This document shows positions 1 through 8,124 of a DNA stretch of 64,000 nt, piece after piece. This stretch comes from an uncultured Roseburia sp. GTDB lineage: Bacteria > Bacillota > Clostridia > Lachnospirales > Lachnospiraceae. Below the pieces are notes generated by a model, which saw only the letters and a program-made list of their open reading frames with translations, ran no database searches and was not told where the DNA came from. The stretch spans positions 1-64,000 of the forward strand of contig URUD01000007.1 in NCBI GenBank assembly GCA_900550935.1. Reading direction: 5' to 3'. Each line of letters begins with the position of its first letter. The stretch's first letter is position 1. A program made the translations under genes and the position numbers.

Positions 1-60
1 AAGCGGTAAGGCACAGGGTTTTGATCCCTGCATTCGCTGGTTCGAATCCAGCTAGTCCTG
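1..60 (+). tRNA. tRNA-Gln(TTG), 5' end cut off by window edge
   Basis: The anticodon stem CAGGG/CCCTG encloses a loop with anticodon TTG. The T-arm (36-52, GCTGG/CCAGC with TTCGAAT loop) and the 3' acceptor strand (53-59) with discriminator G60 are intact. The 5' acceptor and part of the D-arm lie before the window. It is followed 5 nt later by tRNA-Lys, so this is the tail of a tRNA cluster. Confidence 0.9.
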
Positions 61-65
61 TTTAT

Positions 66-138
66 GGGATATTAGCTCAGTTGGTAGAGCACTTGACTTT
101 TAATCAAGTTGTCCGGGGTTCGAATCCCCGATGTCTCA
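66..138 (+). tRNA. tRNA-Lys(TTT)
   Basis: A complete cloverleaf is visible. Acceptor GGGATAT (66-72) pairs with ATGTCTC (131-137) using wobble pairs, the anticodon stem CTTGA/TCAAG holds TTT, and the T-arm is CGGGG TTCGAAT CCCCG. CCA is not encoded. It is the last gene of the cluster and is followed at once by a stem-loop terminator. Confidence 0.95.
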
Positions 139-140
139 TT

Positions 141-186
141 AATATAAGAAGAACGTCGCTCATGAGAGCGGCGTTTTTCTTATATT
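141..186 (+). terminator. Terminator of the tRNA cluster
   Basis: A long inverted repeat: ATATAAGAA...CGTCGCTC, a loop of ATGA, then GAGCGGCG followed by TTTTT and CTTATAT. The inner GC-rich stem followed by a T run is typical of an intrinsic terminator. Confidence 0.85.
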
Positions 187-213
187 TAGGAACAGCGAGG
201 GATTCGGACCCTG

Positions 214-240
214 TGGGTTCAGAATCCCCGATATGTCTCA
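214..240 (+). repeat. Decayed copy of a tRNA-Lys 3' end
   Basis: The segment GGGTTCAGAATCCCCG plus ATATGTCTCA repeats the T-arm and acceptor 3' strand of the tRNA-Lys at 115-138, with two short insertions. It also forms a hairpin with the preceding GGGATTC/ACCC at about 199-213. Such 3'-end copies are what integrase-mediated elements leave at tRNA genes, but no integrase is nearby, so the origin is inferred. Confidence 0.5.
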
Positions 241-395
241 ATTTACCATTTCTAACACAGCATTTTACCTCTAATGTCCGCATTGTGTCCGCAAATATAT
301 GTAGACTGGCGATGAATTTTCTGAAAAGTAAATGCTATAATGAAGATAAATTTAACTTGGGATGCCTCAAAAAGCAGGCAGGAAGGGAGAACGAT

Positions 396-719
396 ATGGG
401 AGCAAGAATAGTTGGACTGATCTGTTGTATTCTGTGTGCAGTTCCTTTTTTAATTATTTCTGCTTATAATAAAGACAGTAGAAAACCCATTCCTTTTTGG
501 AGCGGAGATACAACTTTGAAATCAAAAGTAAAAAATATACCGGAATATAATAAGGCGATGGCATTGCTGTATCGGAAGTGTGCGATTGCATTTTTGGTAA
601 CGGGGCTTGGATTTCTTGTCATGTCTGCAATCGGAATCGTTATGATATGTTTAGATTGTACGATTGGTATTTATATTGCATATCGAAATTATAAAAGAGT
701 TTTAGCTTTATATGAATGA
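396..719 (+). CDS. Small membrane protein of unknown function
   Basis: A 107-residue protein starting at the ATG at 396, seven bases after a GGAAGGGAG ribosome site. Two or three hydrophobic segments are visible: one near residues 4-20 and one or two near residues 62-95. They flank a polar stretch with PFWSGD and an EYNKAM motif. This layout is common in short uncharacterised clostridial membrane proteins with FWSG/YNK motifs; I do not recognise a characterised family. The gene is AT-rich compared with the genes further right and stands alone between the tRNA cluster and a pseudogene, so it may have arrived with a lost element. Reading from an earlier start would run through the tRNA genes and is rejected. 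Confidence 0.65.
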   Translation: MGARIVGLICCILCAVPFLIISAYNKDSRKPIPFWSGDTTLKSKVKNIPEYNKAMALLYRKCAIAFLVTGLGFLVMSAIGIVMICLDCTIGIYIAYRNYKRVLALYE

Positions 720-924
720 AGGTGGCATAAGCGCAATAGCACAAGGTTACGAGAACCTTGGTAAAGGCACAATGGCACAAAAAGGTCTTGACTTAAACAG
801 GACTTGAAGTAATAAAATAAATACAGGCACACAATCAGGCTTCTTATATGGAATATGGGAAGCCTTCGTTTATGATAATAGGATCCGGTATTCTATTATT
901 GATCAGTCAGAAGGGAGAAGCGGA

Positions 925-1988
925 ATGTATTTTGATGAAGTAAAGAAAAATTTTGGCTTTGGATGTATGAGACTTCCAATGATGGAAAATGGAACAGATG
1001 TTGACCTTGCAGAAACAACAAAGATGGTAGATATAAGAGGGAAGAGTATATTTTAACCGACAAACTTACGATGCCGTATTTTAATAAGCAGGAGGATATC
1101 CGCCCGTTTTTCGAGAGCCAGTTAGAGGCATGTGGCGTAGAATATTTTGATTTTTATCTGATGCACGCACAGTCAAAAGATATTTTTGCACATTTTAAAA
1201 AGTGTCACGCATATGAGACAGCACTGGAATTAAAAGAAGAGGGAAAGATCCGTCATTTTGGAATTTCATTCCACGACAAAGCAGAAGTTCTGGAAGAGAT
1301 CTTAAAAGAGTATCCGCAGATTGAAGTGGTACAGATCCAGTTTAACTATCTTGATTATGAAGATCCGGCGGTACAGAGCCGAAAATGCTATGAGGTCTGT
1401 CGGAAATATAACAAACCGGTCATTATCATGGAACCGGTCAAAGGTGGAAATCTGGTAAATCTCCCAGAGGATGCAAAGAAGATCTTAGACGATCTGAACG
1501 GCGGCAGCACAGCAAGCTATGCAGTACGTTTTGCGGCAAGCTTTGAGGGTGTGATGATGGTGCTCTCAGGTATGAGTAACTTGGAACAGATGAGGGACAA
1601 CTTAAGTTACATGAAGGAGTTCAAACCACTGGATGAGACAGAGATGAATGCAGTAAAAGCAGTCGCAGATGTATTTCACTCTAAACATATGATCCCATGT
1701 ACCGCATGTCGTTATTGTATCGAAGGCTGTCCGAAACGGATCTCCATTCCAGATCTGTTTGCATGTATGAATGCAAAGACTGTGTTCCATGACTGGAATG
1801 CTGATTACTATTATAATCAGGTACATACAGTGCACAATGGAAAAGCGAGTGCATGTATCCGTTGTGGTAAATGCGAAAAAGTATGTCCACAGCATTTGAA
1901 GATCAGAGAACTGTTAATCGATGTTGCAAAGGAATTTGAACAGCAGGCACAAATAAAGCAGAAAGGGCAGGCGTGGTACCGCCCCTAA
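925..1988 (+). pseudogene. Aldo/keto reductase with C-terminal ferredoxin domain, internal deletion
   Basis: The reading frame starts well at ATG 925 (after AAGGGAG), with MYFDEVKKNFGFGCMRLP typical of the family, and stops after codon 37 plus a few residues. The rest resumes in another frame at 1038 (REEYILTDKLTMPYF...) and runs to 1988. The part lost between residue 37 and the restart is the segment that in the family carries the catalytic Asp and Tyr (FDTAxxY). The remainder keeps the barrel and two ferredoxin-type cysteine clusters, CTACRYCIEGCP and CIRCGKCEKVCP. The deletion removes roughly 25-30 codons and shifts frame, so no active enzyme can be made. An intact relative lies at 21166. 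A downstream start at 1071 would give a headless protein. The 720-924 spacer holds a small AAGGTT/AACCTT hairpin and no clear gene. Confidence 0.85.
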
Positions 1989-2043
1989 AAGCTAGAGTAA
2001 AATCTAACGATTGGGAAACCGGTACAGATGTCTGCCCTTTTTT
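1962..2043 (+). terminator. Large inverted repeat with T run after the pseudogene
   Basis: AAAGGGCAG (1962-1970) pairs with CTGCCCTTT (2032-2040). An inner GGTACCG (1975-1981) pairs with CGGTAC near 2020, and TTTTTT follows. The left arm lies inside the last codons of the aldo/keto reductase gene. It is probably a terminator with a long loop. Confidence 0.55.
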
Positions 2044-2044
2044 A

Positions 2045-2068
2045 CTGTATAGAAAATTCCCTATACAG
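2045..2068. terminator. Perfect 8-bp stem-loop between convergent genes
   Basis: CTGTATAG (2045-2052), an 8-nt loop, then CTATACAG (2061-2068). It lies between the convergent aldo/keto reductase remnant and the XRE regulator. No strong T run follows on either strand, so its role as terminator is uncertain. Confidence 0.35.
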
Positions 2069-2095
2069 CAAAAGCAAGATTGCAAAGCTATAGTT

Positions 2096-2761
2096 CTATG
2101 CGTTCCCTAAATGCTGTTCTAAGATGACAAGTATCACATAAGCAACAAGGCAATAAAGAATACTGATCACACAGACCGCAAGGATCGGGCCAATTGCGGA
2201 TGGCGTGTCTACATACATGTGCAGAAAATGGATAAATGCAAGCAGGCTGCAGATCGCACCGATCGGTAGTACGATTTTCCGAAGTAGAGGGATCAGTTCT
2301 TTTTTTCCGCGTTTTCCACTTAGCAGGGCAGCTGCAAAACAAATGCAGGCGGGAAGAAGCAGGGATGACAGATCAAAATAGTTATCCAGGCGGTTGTCCC
2401 ATACCTGCCCTAGGTAGCCAATGCAGAATGTGAACACTAGAAGCAGCACACCTGCCAGATAGGTGAAAAGGGTTGCTTTTTTATTTTTTTGGTTTTCCTG
2501 TAAAAGTTGCATCATATTTTCCTCCGCTTTCTCGGTATAATGTTCCGGAGGTAATTTTTCTCCTGAAAGAAGCTCGTTGACACTGATGTCGAGAGAATGA
2601 CACAGAGGGGCGAGCATTGCGGTATCAGGGATACTGTTGCCATTTTCCCATTTGGAAATGGTCTTGTCACTCACACCGATCTCATCTCCAAGTTCTTTTT
2701 GGGTAAGCCCTTTTGTTTTTCTGGATAGCTGTATAAATGTGCCAATGTTATTTTGTGTCAT
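2096..2761 (-). CDS. XRE-family regulator with C-terminal membrane domain
   Basis: A 221-residue protein with an N-terminal helix-turn-helix of the XRE/Cro type (residues about 5-60: QLSRKTKGLTQKELGDEIGV, then SDKTISKWENGNSIPD). A charged linker follows, then a C-terminal half with about four hydrophobic segments separated by short loops. The start at 2761 has a good GGAGG on the minus strand. Membrane-tethered XRE proteins of this layout are frequent in Lachnospiraceae; their ligands are mostly unknown. It stands alone, divergent from the DUF438 gene and convergent with the pseudogene. DNA binding is well supported by the sequence; the target is unknown. Confidence 0.85.
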   Translation of the reverse strand: MTQNNIGTFIQLSRKTKGLTQKELGDEIGVSDKTISKWENGNSIPDTAMLAPLCHSLDISVNELLSGEKLPPEHYTEKAEENMMQLLQENQKNKKATLFTYLAGVLLLVFTFCIGYLGQVWDNRLDNYFDLSSLLLPACICFAAALLSGKRGKKELIPLLRKIVLPIGAICSLLAFIHFLHMYVDTPSAIGPILAVCVISILYCLVAYVILVILEQHLGNA

Positions 2762-2937
2762 GGTAAAACCTCCGTTTTGTAATTCATATAAATGCTGCAG
2801 CTTTATGTTTACGCTCCTAGTATAGGGGAAACAGAGAGGGAATACAATCTACAAGTTGGAGAGTCGCCCATTTACCGGCTCTACGGGGTGGGGAATGGGA
2901 TGGAATGTGCAGTCCGGGGCGAAGGATTTACAGGGAA

Positions 2938-3060
2938 ATGGATATCCTGTATAATGGGAAGAGGTATTTTTCAATCAAAAATGTTGTAATCCCAACAGAA
3001 AAGATCCTTCCAATCATGTATAGTAAAGTTATGAAAACCGGAAACTATGAAACAGAGTAA
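2938..3060 (+). CDS. Possible 40-residue ORF or 3' remnant of a decayed gene
   Basis: The 338-base stretch between the XRE gene and the DUF438 gene (2762-3100) holds one frame that reads like protein: MDILYNGKRYFSIKNVV and on to NYETE, ending at 3060. The frame is open back to 2821 but without a strong start there. The ribosome site is weak (AGGGAA, 3 nt away). Its composition looks more like coding sequence than chance, but I recognise no family. It could be a small protein or the tail of a lost gene. Confidence 0.25.
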   Translation: MDILYNGKRYFSIKNVVIPTEKILPIMYSKVMKTGNYETE

Positions 3061-3100
3061 CGGTATGCTTTACAGAAAACGAAGAACAGGAGAGATGGAT

Positions 3101-4513
3101 ATGAAAAAATTAGATTTGAGATTAAGCGTTTACGAATTGACCGAGCAGTATCCGGAACTGATTGAGATATTAGAAAAAGCAGGTTTGACCGAGATCACGA
3201 AAAAGAAAGTATTAAGTTCTGTCGGCAGGATCATGACACTGCCAAAGGGAGCCAGAATGAAGGGGATCTCAATGGAAGAACTTGAGGCAGAATTAAACAG
3301 GCACGGTTTCTCTGTGGATGGGACAAGTACAACGGAACAGATCAAGTCCTACTTAAAGCGGCTTGGCGAAGGTGAGGATTTAGAGAGCGTCCGCGCAGAT
3401 TTTGTAAAGGACTTTAAAGAAGTGGATGCAGCAGAGATCATGAATGCGGAGCAGGAACTTTTAAAAGAGGGAACTCCGTTGGAAGAGGTTCAGAAACTGT
3501 GTGATGTTCATTCTGCCTTATTCCATGGAAAGACGAGAGAAGAGCAGATCGCAAATGCCGAGAAAGCAGTTGCTACATCCCTGCGGGAGCAGAAGCTTGC
3601 AGTTGCCGCAGAGCTTGTGGCGATACCGGGACATCCGCTGCATACACTGACGTTGGAAAATGAAGCACTTGCAAAAGAGATCGAAAAATGCCGCGAGGCG
3701 GTAAAGAGCGGGCATGTGGAGTCGGGACTGCTTGAGGAGGTCAGACAGCTTGCCATCCACTATGCGAAAAAGGGAGATCTTCTTTATCCGCATTTAAAAG
3801 TAAAATATGAGATCAGCGGTCCATCCGATGTGATGTGGACGGTGGATGATGAGATCCGGGATGAGTTCGCAGCGTTGGCCCCAAAAGCATCTTCGCAGGA
3901 TGAAGACTGGCTGAAACGCCTGGATGAGGCACTGACAAGGGCAGATGAGATGATCTATAAGGAAGCCAATATCCTGTTTCCAAACTGTGCACTTCATTTC
4001 ACGGATGAGGAGTGGTATGGAGTTTACCATGATTCAAAGGATTATGCAGAGTGCTTTGGTGTGGAAAATGGCATCTGGAAGGAAGCGGAAGAGGCAAAAA
4101 GCAGGAAAACATCTTCGGTGAGTGACGGGGAAATTGTTATGGCTGGCGGTCATATGACAATAGAGCAGCTTACCGCAATGCTCAATACGATACCGATTGA
4201 GATCTCGTTTGTGGATGCGGACAATATCAACCGGTATTTTAATGAGGGGCCGAAGGTATTCAAACGTCCGGGCATGGCGATCGACCGCGAGGTATTTTCC
4301 TGCCATCCGCCTAAGGTCGAGCAGCAGGTGAGAAGGATCATCGAGGAGTTCCGGGCAGGAACATTAGACAGGGTACCGGTCTGGATGGATAAAAACGGCA
4401 GAACGATGCTCGTAACGTATATGGCGGTCCGGGATAAAGACGGGCAGTATCTTGGAACGATGGAACTCGTGCAGGATATGGAGTTTGCAAAGGAATATTT
4501 TACGAAGAAATAG
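3101..4513 (+). CDS. DUF438 protein: hemerythrin-like plus PAS sensor
   Basis: A 470-residue soluble protein. Residues 1-70 are a DUF1858-type helical domain (VYELTEQYPELIEILEKAG). Residues about 80-150 match the DUF438 core, and 150-320 a hemerythrin-like four-helix region with His/Glu pairs (HSALFHG, GHPLHTLTLE, LLYPHLKVKYE, NILFPNCALHF). A C-terminal PAS fold (about 365-465) includes EISFVDADNINRYFN and ends in MELVQDM. The family is thought to sense oxygen, NO or redox state through a di-iron or haem site. I chose ATG 3101 because AGGAG (3088-3092) is 8 nt away; ATG 3095 is too close to it. The phosphatase follows 10 nt later, so the two are probably co-transcribed. Confidence 0.85.
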   Translation: MKKLDLRLSVYELTEQYPELIEILEKAGLTEITKKKVLSSVGRIMTLPKGARMKGISMEELEAELNRHGFSVDGTSTTEQIKSYLKRLGEGEDLESVRADFVKDFKEVDAAEIMNAEQELLKEGTPLEEVQKLCDVHSALFHGKTREEQIANAEKAVATSLREQKLAVAAELVAIPGHPLHTLTLENEALAKEIEKCREAVKSGHVESGLLEEVRQLAIHYAKKGDLLYPHLKVKYEISGPSDVMWTVDDEIRDEFAALAPKASSQDEDWLKRLDEALTRADEMIYKEANILFPNCALHFTDEEWYGVYHDSKDYAECFGVENGIWKEAEEAKSRKTSSVSDGEIVMAGGHMTIEQLTAMLNTIPIEISFVDADNINRYFNEGPKVFKRPGMAIDREVFSCHPPKVEQQVRRIIEEFRAGTLDRVPVWMDKNGRTMLVTYMAVRDKDGQYLGTMELVQDMEFAKEYFTKK

Positions 4514-4523
4514 AGGATAAAAA

Positions 4524-5078
4524 ATGAGTTTATATATCATGCGGCACGGAAAAACAGATTGGAATGCAAAACATAAATTACAGGGCAGAACCGATATCCC
4601 ATTGAATGATGAGGGACGAAGAATGGCAGAAAAAGCCAGGGAAGAATATAAGGACATTCATTTTGATGTGTGTTACTGTTCTCCGCTCATCCGTGCAAAA
4701 GAGACGGCAGAGATTGTATTGAGGGGCAGAAATATTCCGGTGATAACGGATGAAAGACTGCAGGAAATGAGCTTTGGGGTATATGAAGGGACCGAGAACA
4801 GCTTTGCGATCCCGGACTGCCCGATCAATGTGTTTTTCCATCATCCGGAACAGTACAAGACTCCGGTAGAAGGGGCAGAAAGTCTGGATGAATTATACAA
4901 AAGAACAGGAGCATTTTTAAAAGAAGTGGTGGAACCACAGCTAGAGCAGGGAAAAGATGTTTTGATCGTAGGGCATGGTGCGATGAACTCAAGCATTGTG
5001 TGCCAGGTAAAAAAGCTTCCGGTTGAAAAATTCTGGAGTGAGGGGATCGAGAACTGCAAATTGATGAAACTGCTGTAA
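4524..5078 (+). CDS. Histidine phosphatase (phosphoglycerate mutase superfamily)
   Basis: 184 residues. The catalytic LYIMRHGKTDWN sits at the N-terminus (phospho-accepting His in RHG), followed by LQGRTDIPLNDEG, the second Arg in SPLIRAKETAEI, the acid Glu near MSFGVYEG, and the late His in VLIVGHGAMNSS. This is the small cytosolic branch-2-like group that includes alpha-ribazole phosphatase and broad-specificity phosphatases. No cobalamin genes are adjacent, so the substrate cannot be named. It lies 10 nt after the DUF438 gene. Confidence 0.85.
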   Translation: MSLYIMRHGKTDWNAKHKLQGRTDIPLNDEGRRMAEKAREEYKDIHFDVCYCSPLIRAKETAEIVLRGRNIPVITDERLQEMSFGVYEGTENSFAIPDCPINVFFHHPEQYKTPVEGAESLDELYKRTGAFLKEVVEPQLEQGKDVLIVGHGAMNSSIVCQVKKLPVEKFWSEGIENCKLMKLL

Positions 5079-5179
5079 ATTTCTGCAAAATTCTGTCATA
5101 TGGTATGGAAACGTTCTATGGTTTTCAAACAATACTGACTTGTTTTTATTCGAGGTCAAGCAGCCATAGCAAAAAGTAG

Positions 5180-5208
5180 TTGACGTATTGCGCAAAATAC
5201 AGTATGAT
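5180..5208 (+). promoter_or_regulatory. Sigma-A promoter of the DAHP synthase operon
   Basis: TTGACG (5180-5185), a 17-nt spacer and TATGAT (5203-5208). It lies 88 nt before the chosen start. No T-box or tryptophan-type leader was seen in 5209-5295. Confidence 0.8.
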
Positions 5209-5295
5209 TAAGTGAAATTAATACGTCAAAGCGTTAAAGTGCAAAAGCATTAAAAAAATGTGATTGCAAAGCTATGGAAAGGATCAAAGATAGGT

Positions 5296-6348
5296 ATGGA
5301 AATGGAAATGGAATTCTTACGGAAACTTCCGACTCCTGCAGAATTAAAGGAGCAGTTTCCAGTAAGTGCACAGATTGTTGCAACAAAGGCGGAGCGTGAC
5401 GAGGAGATTCGTGCGATATTTGAGGGAAAAGAGGACAAGCTGATCCTCGTGATCGGACCATGTTCAGCAGATAATGAGGATGCAGTCATTGATTATATTT
5501 CAAGACTTCGTAATGTGCAGGAAAAGGTAAAGGAAAAGATCTTTATCATACCGCGTATCTACACCAATAAACCAAGAACCATCGGTGTCGGCTATAAAGG
5601 AATGCTTCATCAGCCGGATCCGGAAAAAGAATCCGACATGTTAAAGGGTATCATTGCGATCCGTCAGATGCACAAACGTGCAGTGGAAGAGACAGGATTT
5701 ACCTGTGCAGATGAGATGCTGTACCCGGAAAATCATAGATATCTTTCTGACCTGCTTTCGTATGTGGCAGTCGGAGCGCGTTCTGTTGAGAACCAGCAGC
5801 ACAGATTGACTGCAAGCGGTATCGGGATTCCGGTAGGTATGAAAAACCCGACTGGTGGTGATATTTCCGTTATGATGAATTCGATCATTGCCTCACAGCA
5901 TGGTCATACATTTTTATATCGAGGATGGGAAGTAAAGACCGAAGGAAATCCGTATGCACATGCAATCTTAAGAGGTTATGTGGATAAATTTGGAAGAAAT
6001 ATTCCAAACTATCATTACGAGGATTTACAGAATCTGATCGAACACTACGAGGATGCAAACTCTGGCAGTGGAAAACCACTTGCCAATCCGGCAGTGATCG
6101 TGGATACCAACCACTCCAATTCCGGCAAGAAGTTCGAAGAGCAGATCCGGATCAGCAAGGATGTCATGCATAGCTGCAAAGTTTCTGCAGATGTTCACAA
6201 ATTAGTAAAAGGTCTGATGATCGAAAGCTATATCGAGGATGGAAACCAGAAAGTAAGTGATCATTGCTATGGAAAATCAATTACAGACCCGTGTCTTGGA
6301 TGGGAAAAAACAGAGAAGTTGATCTATGAATTAGCAGATCTTTGGTAA
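5296..6348 (+). CDS. aroF: 3-deoxy-7-phosphoheptulonate synthase (type I, AroF/G/H class)
   Basis: 350 residues, the same length as the E. coli isoenzymes. It condenses phosphoenolpyruvate with erythrose 4-phosphate, the first step of the shikimate pathway. Visible motifs: VIGPCSADNED near the N-terminus, PRIYTNKPRT, GARSVENQQHR, PVGMKNPTGGD and VIVDTNHSNSGKK with metal and substrate ligands. I chose ATG 5296 because AAAGGA lies about 10 nt upstream and the protein then aligns with the family; GTG 5260 would add 12 residues. It has its own strong promoter. The two-component genes begin 6 nt after its stop and may be partly read from here. Which aromatic amino acid inhibits it cannot be read from sequence alone. 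Confidence 0.93.
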   Translation: MEMEMEFLRKLPTPAELKEQFPVSAQIVATKAERDEEIRAIFEGKEDKLILVIGPCSADNEDAVIDYISRLRNVQEKVKEKIFIIPRIYTNKPRTIGVGYKGMLHQPDPEKESDMLKGIIAIRQMHKRAVEETGFTCADEMLYPENHRYLSDLLSYVAVGARSVENQQHRLTASGIGIPVGMKNPTGGDISVMMNSIIASQHGHTFLYRGWEVKTEGNPYAHAILRGYVDKFGRNIPNYHYEDLQNLIEHYEDANSGSGKPLANPAVIVDTNHSNSGKKFEEQIRISKDVMHSCKVSADVHKLVKGLMIESYIEDGNQKVSDHCYGKSITDPCLGWEKTEKLIYELADLW

Positions 6349-6353
6349 AAGAA

Positions 6354-7025
6354 ATGTATCGTATTTTTATAGTAGAAGATGATGAGATTATTGCAAGAAC
6401 GGTAAAACGGCATCTGGAAAGCTGGGGCTATGAGGTGGGGGCCGCCTCAGATTTTTCCGATGTGCTGGCGGAGTTTATCCAGTTTGATCCGCAGCTTGTT
6501 TTATTAGACATCAAATTGCCACTGTTTAATGGATATCACTGGTGTACGGAGATCCGCAGGATATCCAAAGTACCGATCCTGTTTGTCTCGTCTGCTTCAG
6601 ATAATATGAATATCGTGATGGCAGTGGGTATGGGAGCGGACGATTTCATCGCAAAGCCGTTTGACTTAGAAGTGCTGACCGTAAAAATACAGGCAATGCT
6701 GCGCCGCAGTTATGATTTTATGGGGCAGGGAGCGGTATTGGAACAAAAAGGAGCAATTTTGAACCCGGCAGAGGCAACGCTTCTCTATCGGCAGGAAAAA
6801 GCAGAACTTACCAAAAATGAGCTTCGTATTTTGCAGACATTGATGGAGAATAAAGGAAAAGTCGTCTCCCGCGATACGCTGATGACAAAGTTGTGGGAGA
6901 ACGACAGTTATGTCGACGAAAATACGCTTTCCGTGAATGTGAACCGTCTGAGAAAAAAGTTAGAGGGCATCGGGCTTACTGATTTTATCACAACAAAGAA
7001 AGGAATCGGATATCGGGTCGGATGA
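6354..7025 (+). CDS. Response regulator, OmpR family, BceR-like
   Basis: 223 residues: a receiver domain (IFIVEDDEII, phospho-acceptor Asp in LVLLDIKLP, Lys in IAKPFD) and a C-terminal winged helix (ELTKNELRILQTLMENKGKVV through YVDENTLSVNVNRLRKKL). This winged helix is typical of BceR/VraR-type regulators of peptide-antibiotic transporters. The start is ATG 6354; TTG 6342 is possible, and no clear ribosome site exists, so translation may be coupled to aroF. The sensor kinase overlaps its end by 4 nt and the cognate ABC transporter follows. Its likely operator is the perfect palindrome at 7993-8012. Confidence 0.9.
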   Translation: MYRIFIVEDDEIIARTVKRHLESWGYEVGAASDFSDVLAEFIQFDPQLVLLDIKLPLFNGYHWCTEIRRISKVPILFVSSASDNMNIVMAVGMGADDFIAKPFDLEVLTVKIQAMLRRSYDFMGQGAVLEQKGAILNPAEATLLYRQEKAELTKNELRILQTLMENKGKVVSRDTLMTKLWENDSYVDENTLSVNVNRLRKKLEGIGLTDFITTKKGIGYRVG

Positions 7026-7990
7026 GAAGCAATAGAAAATGGATTGGGGCATTCTTTTTTTGTGAAGTGGTCATGGTGCTGCTTTTAGTGGCAAATCAGA
7101 TCCCATGGGATGAAGTGGCATACGCAGCAGCAGTAAGTACGGCAGTGATCGTGCTCGTATTTGTCTGGGATGGCATCCATCAGTGGAGAAGACTGCAGAA
7201 ACTGCGGGAGCAGGAACAGGCCATCACGCTGCATGGAAAGCAGGCGGTCGCACCGGAAAATGCGATCGAGGAAGAGTATCAGAAACTGCTCGAATTATCT
7301 GCACAGGGCAGGGAACAGCAGGAAAACGAAAGCCTGGAAAAACAGAAAAATATGCGCGAATACTATGCGATGTGGGTGCATCAGATCAAAACACCGATTT
7401 CTGCACTGCGGCTTTTATTGCAGGAAAAGGATGAACTTGGCAGCAGCAGCGAAGAACTGGGGGAGCTGTTTTTGATCGAGCAGTACGTCGAGATGGCATT
7501 GCAGTATGTGCGCCTTGAGTCGGAGAGTTCTGATTTTGTGATCGAACAGGTGAAACTGGATGAGGTGATCCGGGGTGCGATCCGCAAATATGCGCGTATG
7601 TTTATCCGCAAGAAGATCAGTCTGGATTATGAGGAGACAGATCTGACGGTACTGACGGATAAGAAATGGCTATCTTTTGTGACAGAGCAGATCTTATCCA
7701 ATGCTGTAAAGTATACGGCAAAAGGGGAGATCAAGGTTTCGGTAAGAAAAGAGGGGGAAACGGAGTTATTTCTTACGATCTCGGATACGGGGATCGGGAT
7801 AAAGGCAGAGGATCTGCCAAGAATTTGTGAAAATGGTTATACCGGATATAATGGGCATGCGAATGGACAGTCGACCGGGATCGGATTGTATCTGTGCAGC
7901 CGGATGCTAAAAAAACTGGGACACAGCCTTACCATTACGTCCAAAGAGGGAGAGGGTACGACCGTGTGTATTGGATTTCAGATGGAATAG
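7022..7990 (+). CDS. Sensor histidine kinase, BceS-like (intramembrane-sensing)
   Basis: 322 residues. Two N-terminal membrane helices (about 7-24 and 32-52) are joined by a very short external loop, so there is almost no extracellular sensor. This is the hallmark of kinases that read the state of a partner ABC transporter. The H-box is MWVHQIKTPISALRLLL, and the ATPase domain has N-box LSNAVKYTAKGE, SDTGIGI and GIGLYL. The start overlaps the regulator stop (ATGA). It should phosphorylate the upstream regulator. Confidence 0.9.
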   Translation: MRSNRKWIGAFFFCEVVMVLLLVANQIPWDEVAYAAAVSTAVIVLVFVWDGIHQWRRLQKLREQEQAITLHGKQAVAPENAIEEEYQKLLELSAQGREQQENESLEKQKNMREYYAMWVHQIKTPISALRLLLQEKDELGSSSEELGELFLIEQYVEMALQYVRLESESSDFVIEQVKLDEVIRGAIRKYARMFIRKKISLDYEETDLTVLTDKKWLSFVTEQILSNAVKYTAKGEIKVSVRKEGETELFLTISDTGIGIKAEDLPRICENGYTGYNGHANGQSTGIGLYLCSRMLKKLGHSLTITSKEGEGTTVCIGFQME

Positions 7991-7992
7991 CA

Positions 7993-8012
7993 ATCTTACA
8001 AAACTGTAAGAT
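7993..8012. promoter_or_regulatory. BceR-type operator upstream of the transporter
   Basis: A perfect palindrome ATCTTACA-AAAC-TGTAAGAT, with the half-site and 4-nt spacer layout of BceR boxes in Firmicutes. It starts 3 nt after the kinase stop and lies about 28 bp upstream of the weak -35 at 8040, as expected for an activator site. Confidence 0.8.
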
Positions 8013-8039
8013 AAAACAGGAAAATGTAAGCCGAATCGA

Positions 8040-8068
8040 TGGCTGGCATTTTCCTGTTTTGCTATACT
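8040..8068 (+). promoter_or_regulatory. Activated promoter of the ABC transporter genes
   Basis: TATACT (8063-8068) is a good -10, while the matching -35 position holds only TGGCTG. A poor -35 fits a promoter that needs the regulator bound at 7993-8012. An inverted repeat AACAGGAAAATG/CATTTTCCTGTT spans about 8015-8060. Confidence 0.55.
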
Positions 8069-8124
8069 TGGTATTGTTCAAAGAAAACAATGTGGCACAT
8101 GGAACAGAAATGGAGCATAGGAAA

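Noticed and set aside
21..395. N-terminal extension of the small membrane protein gene reading back to base 21
   Set aside because: The frame runs through two tRNA genes and a terminator; a good ribosome site and ATG exist at 396.
5098..5120. cre-like TGGAAACGTTCTAT upstream of aroF
   Set aside because: The second half of the motif does not fit (AT instead of CA), and it lies about 75 bp before the -35.
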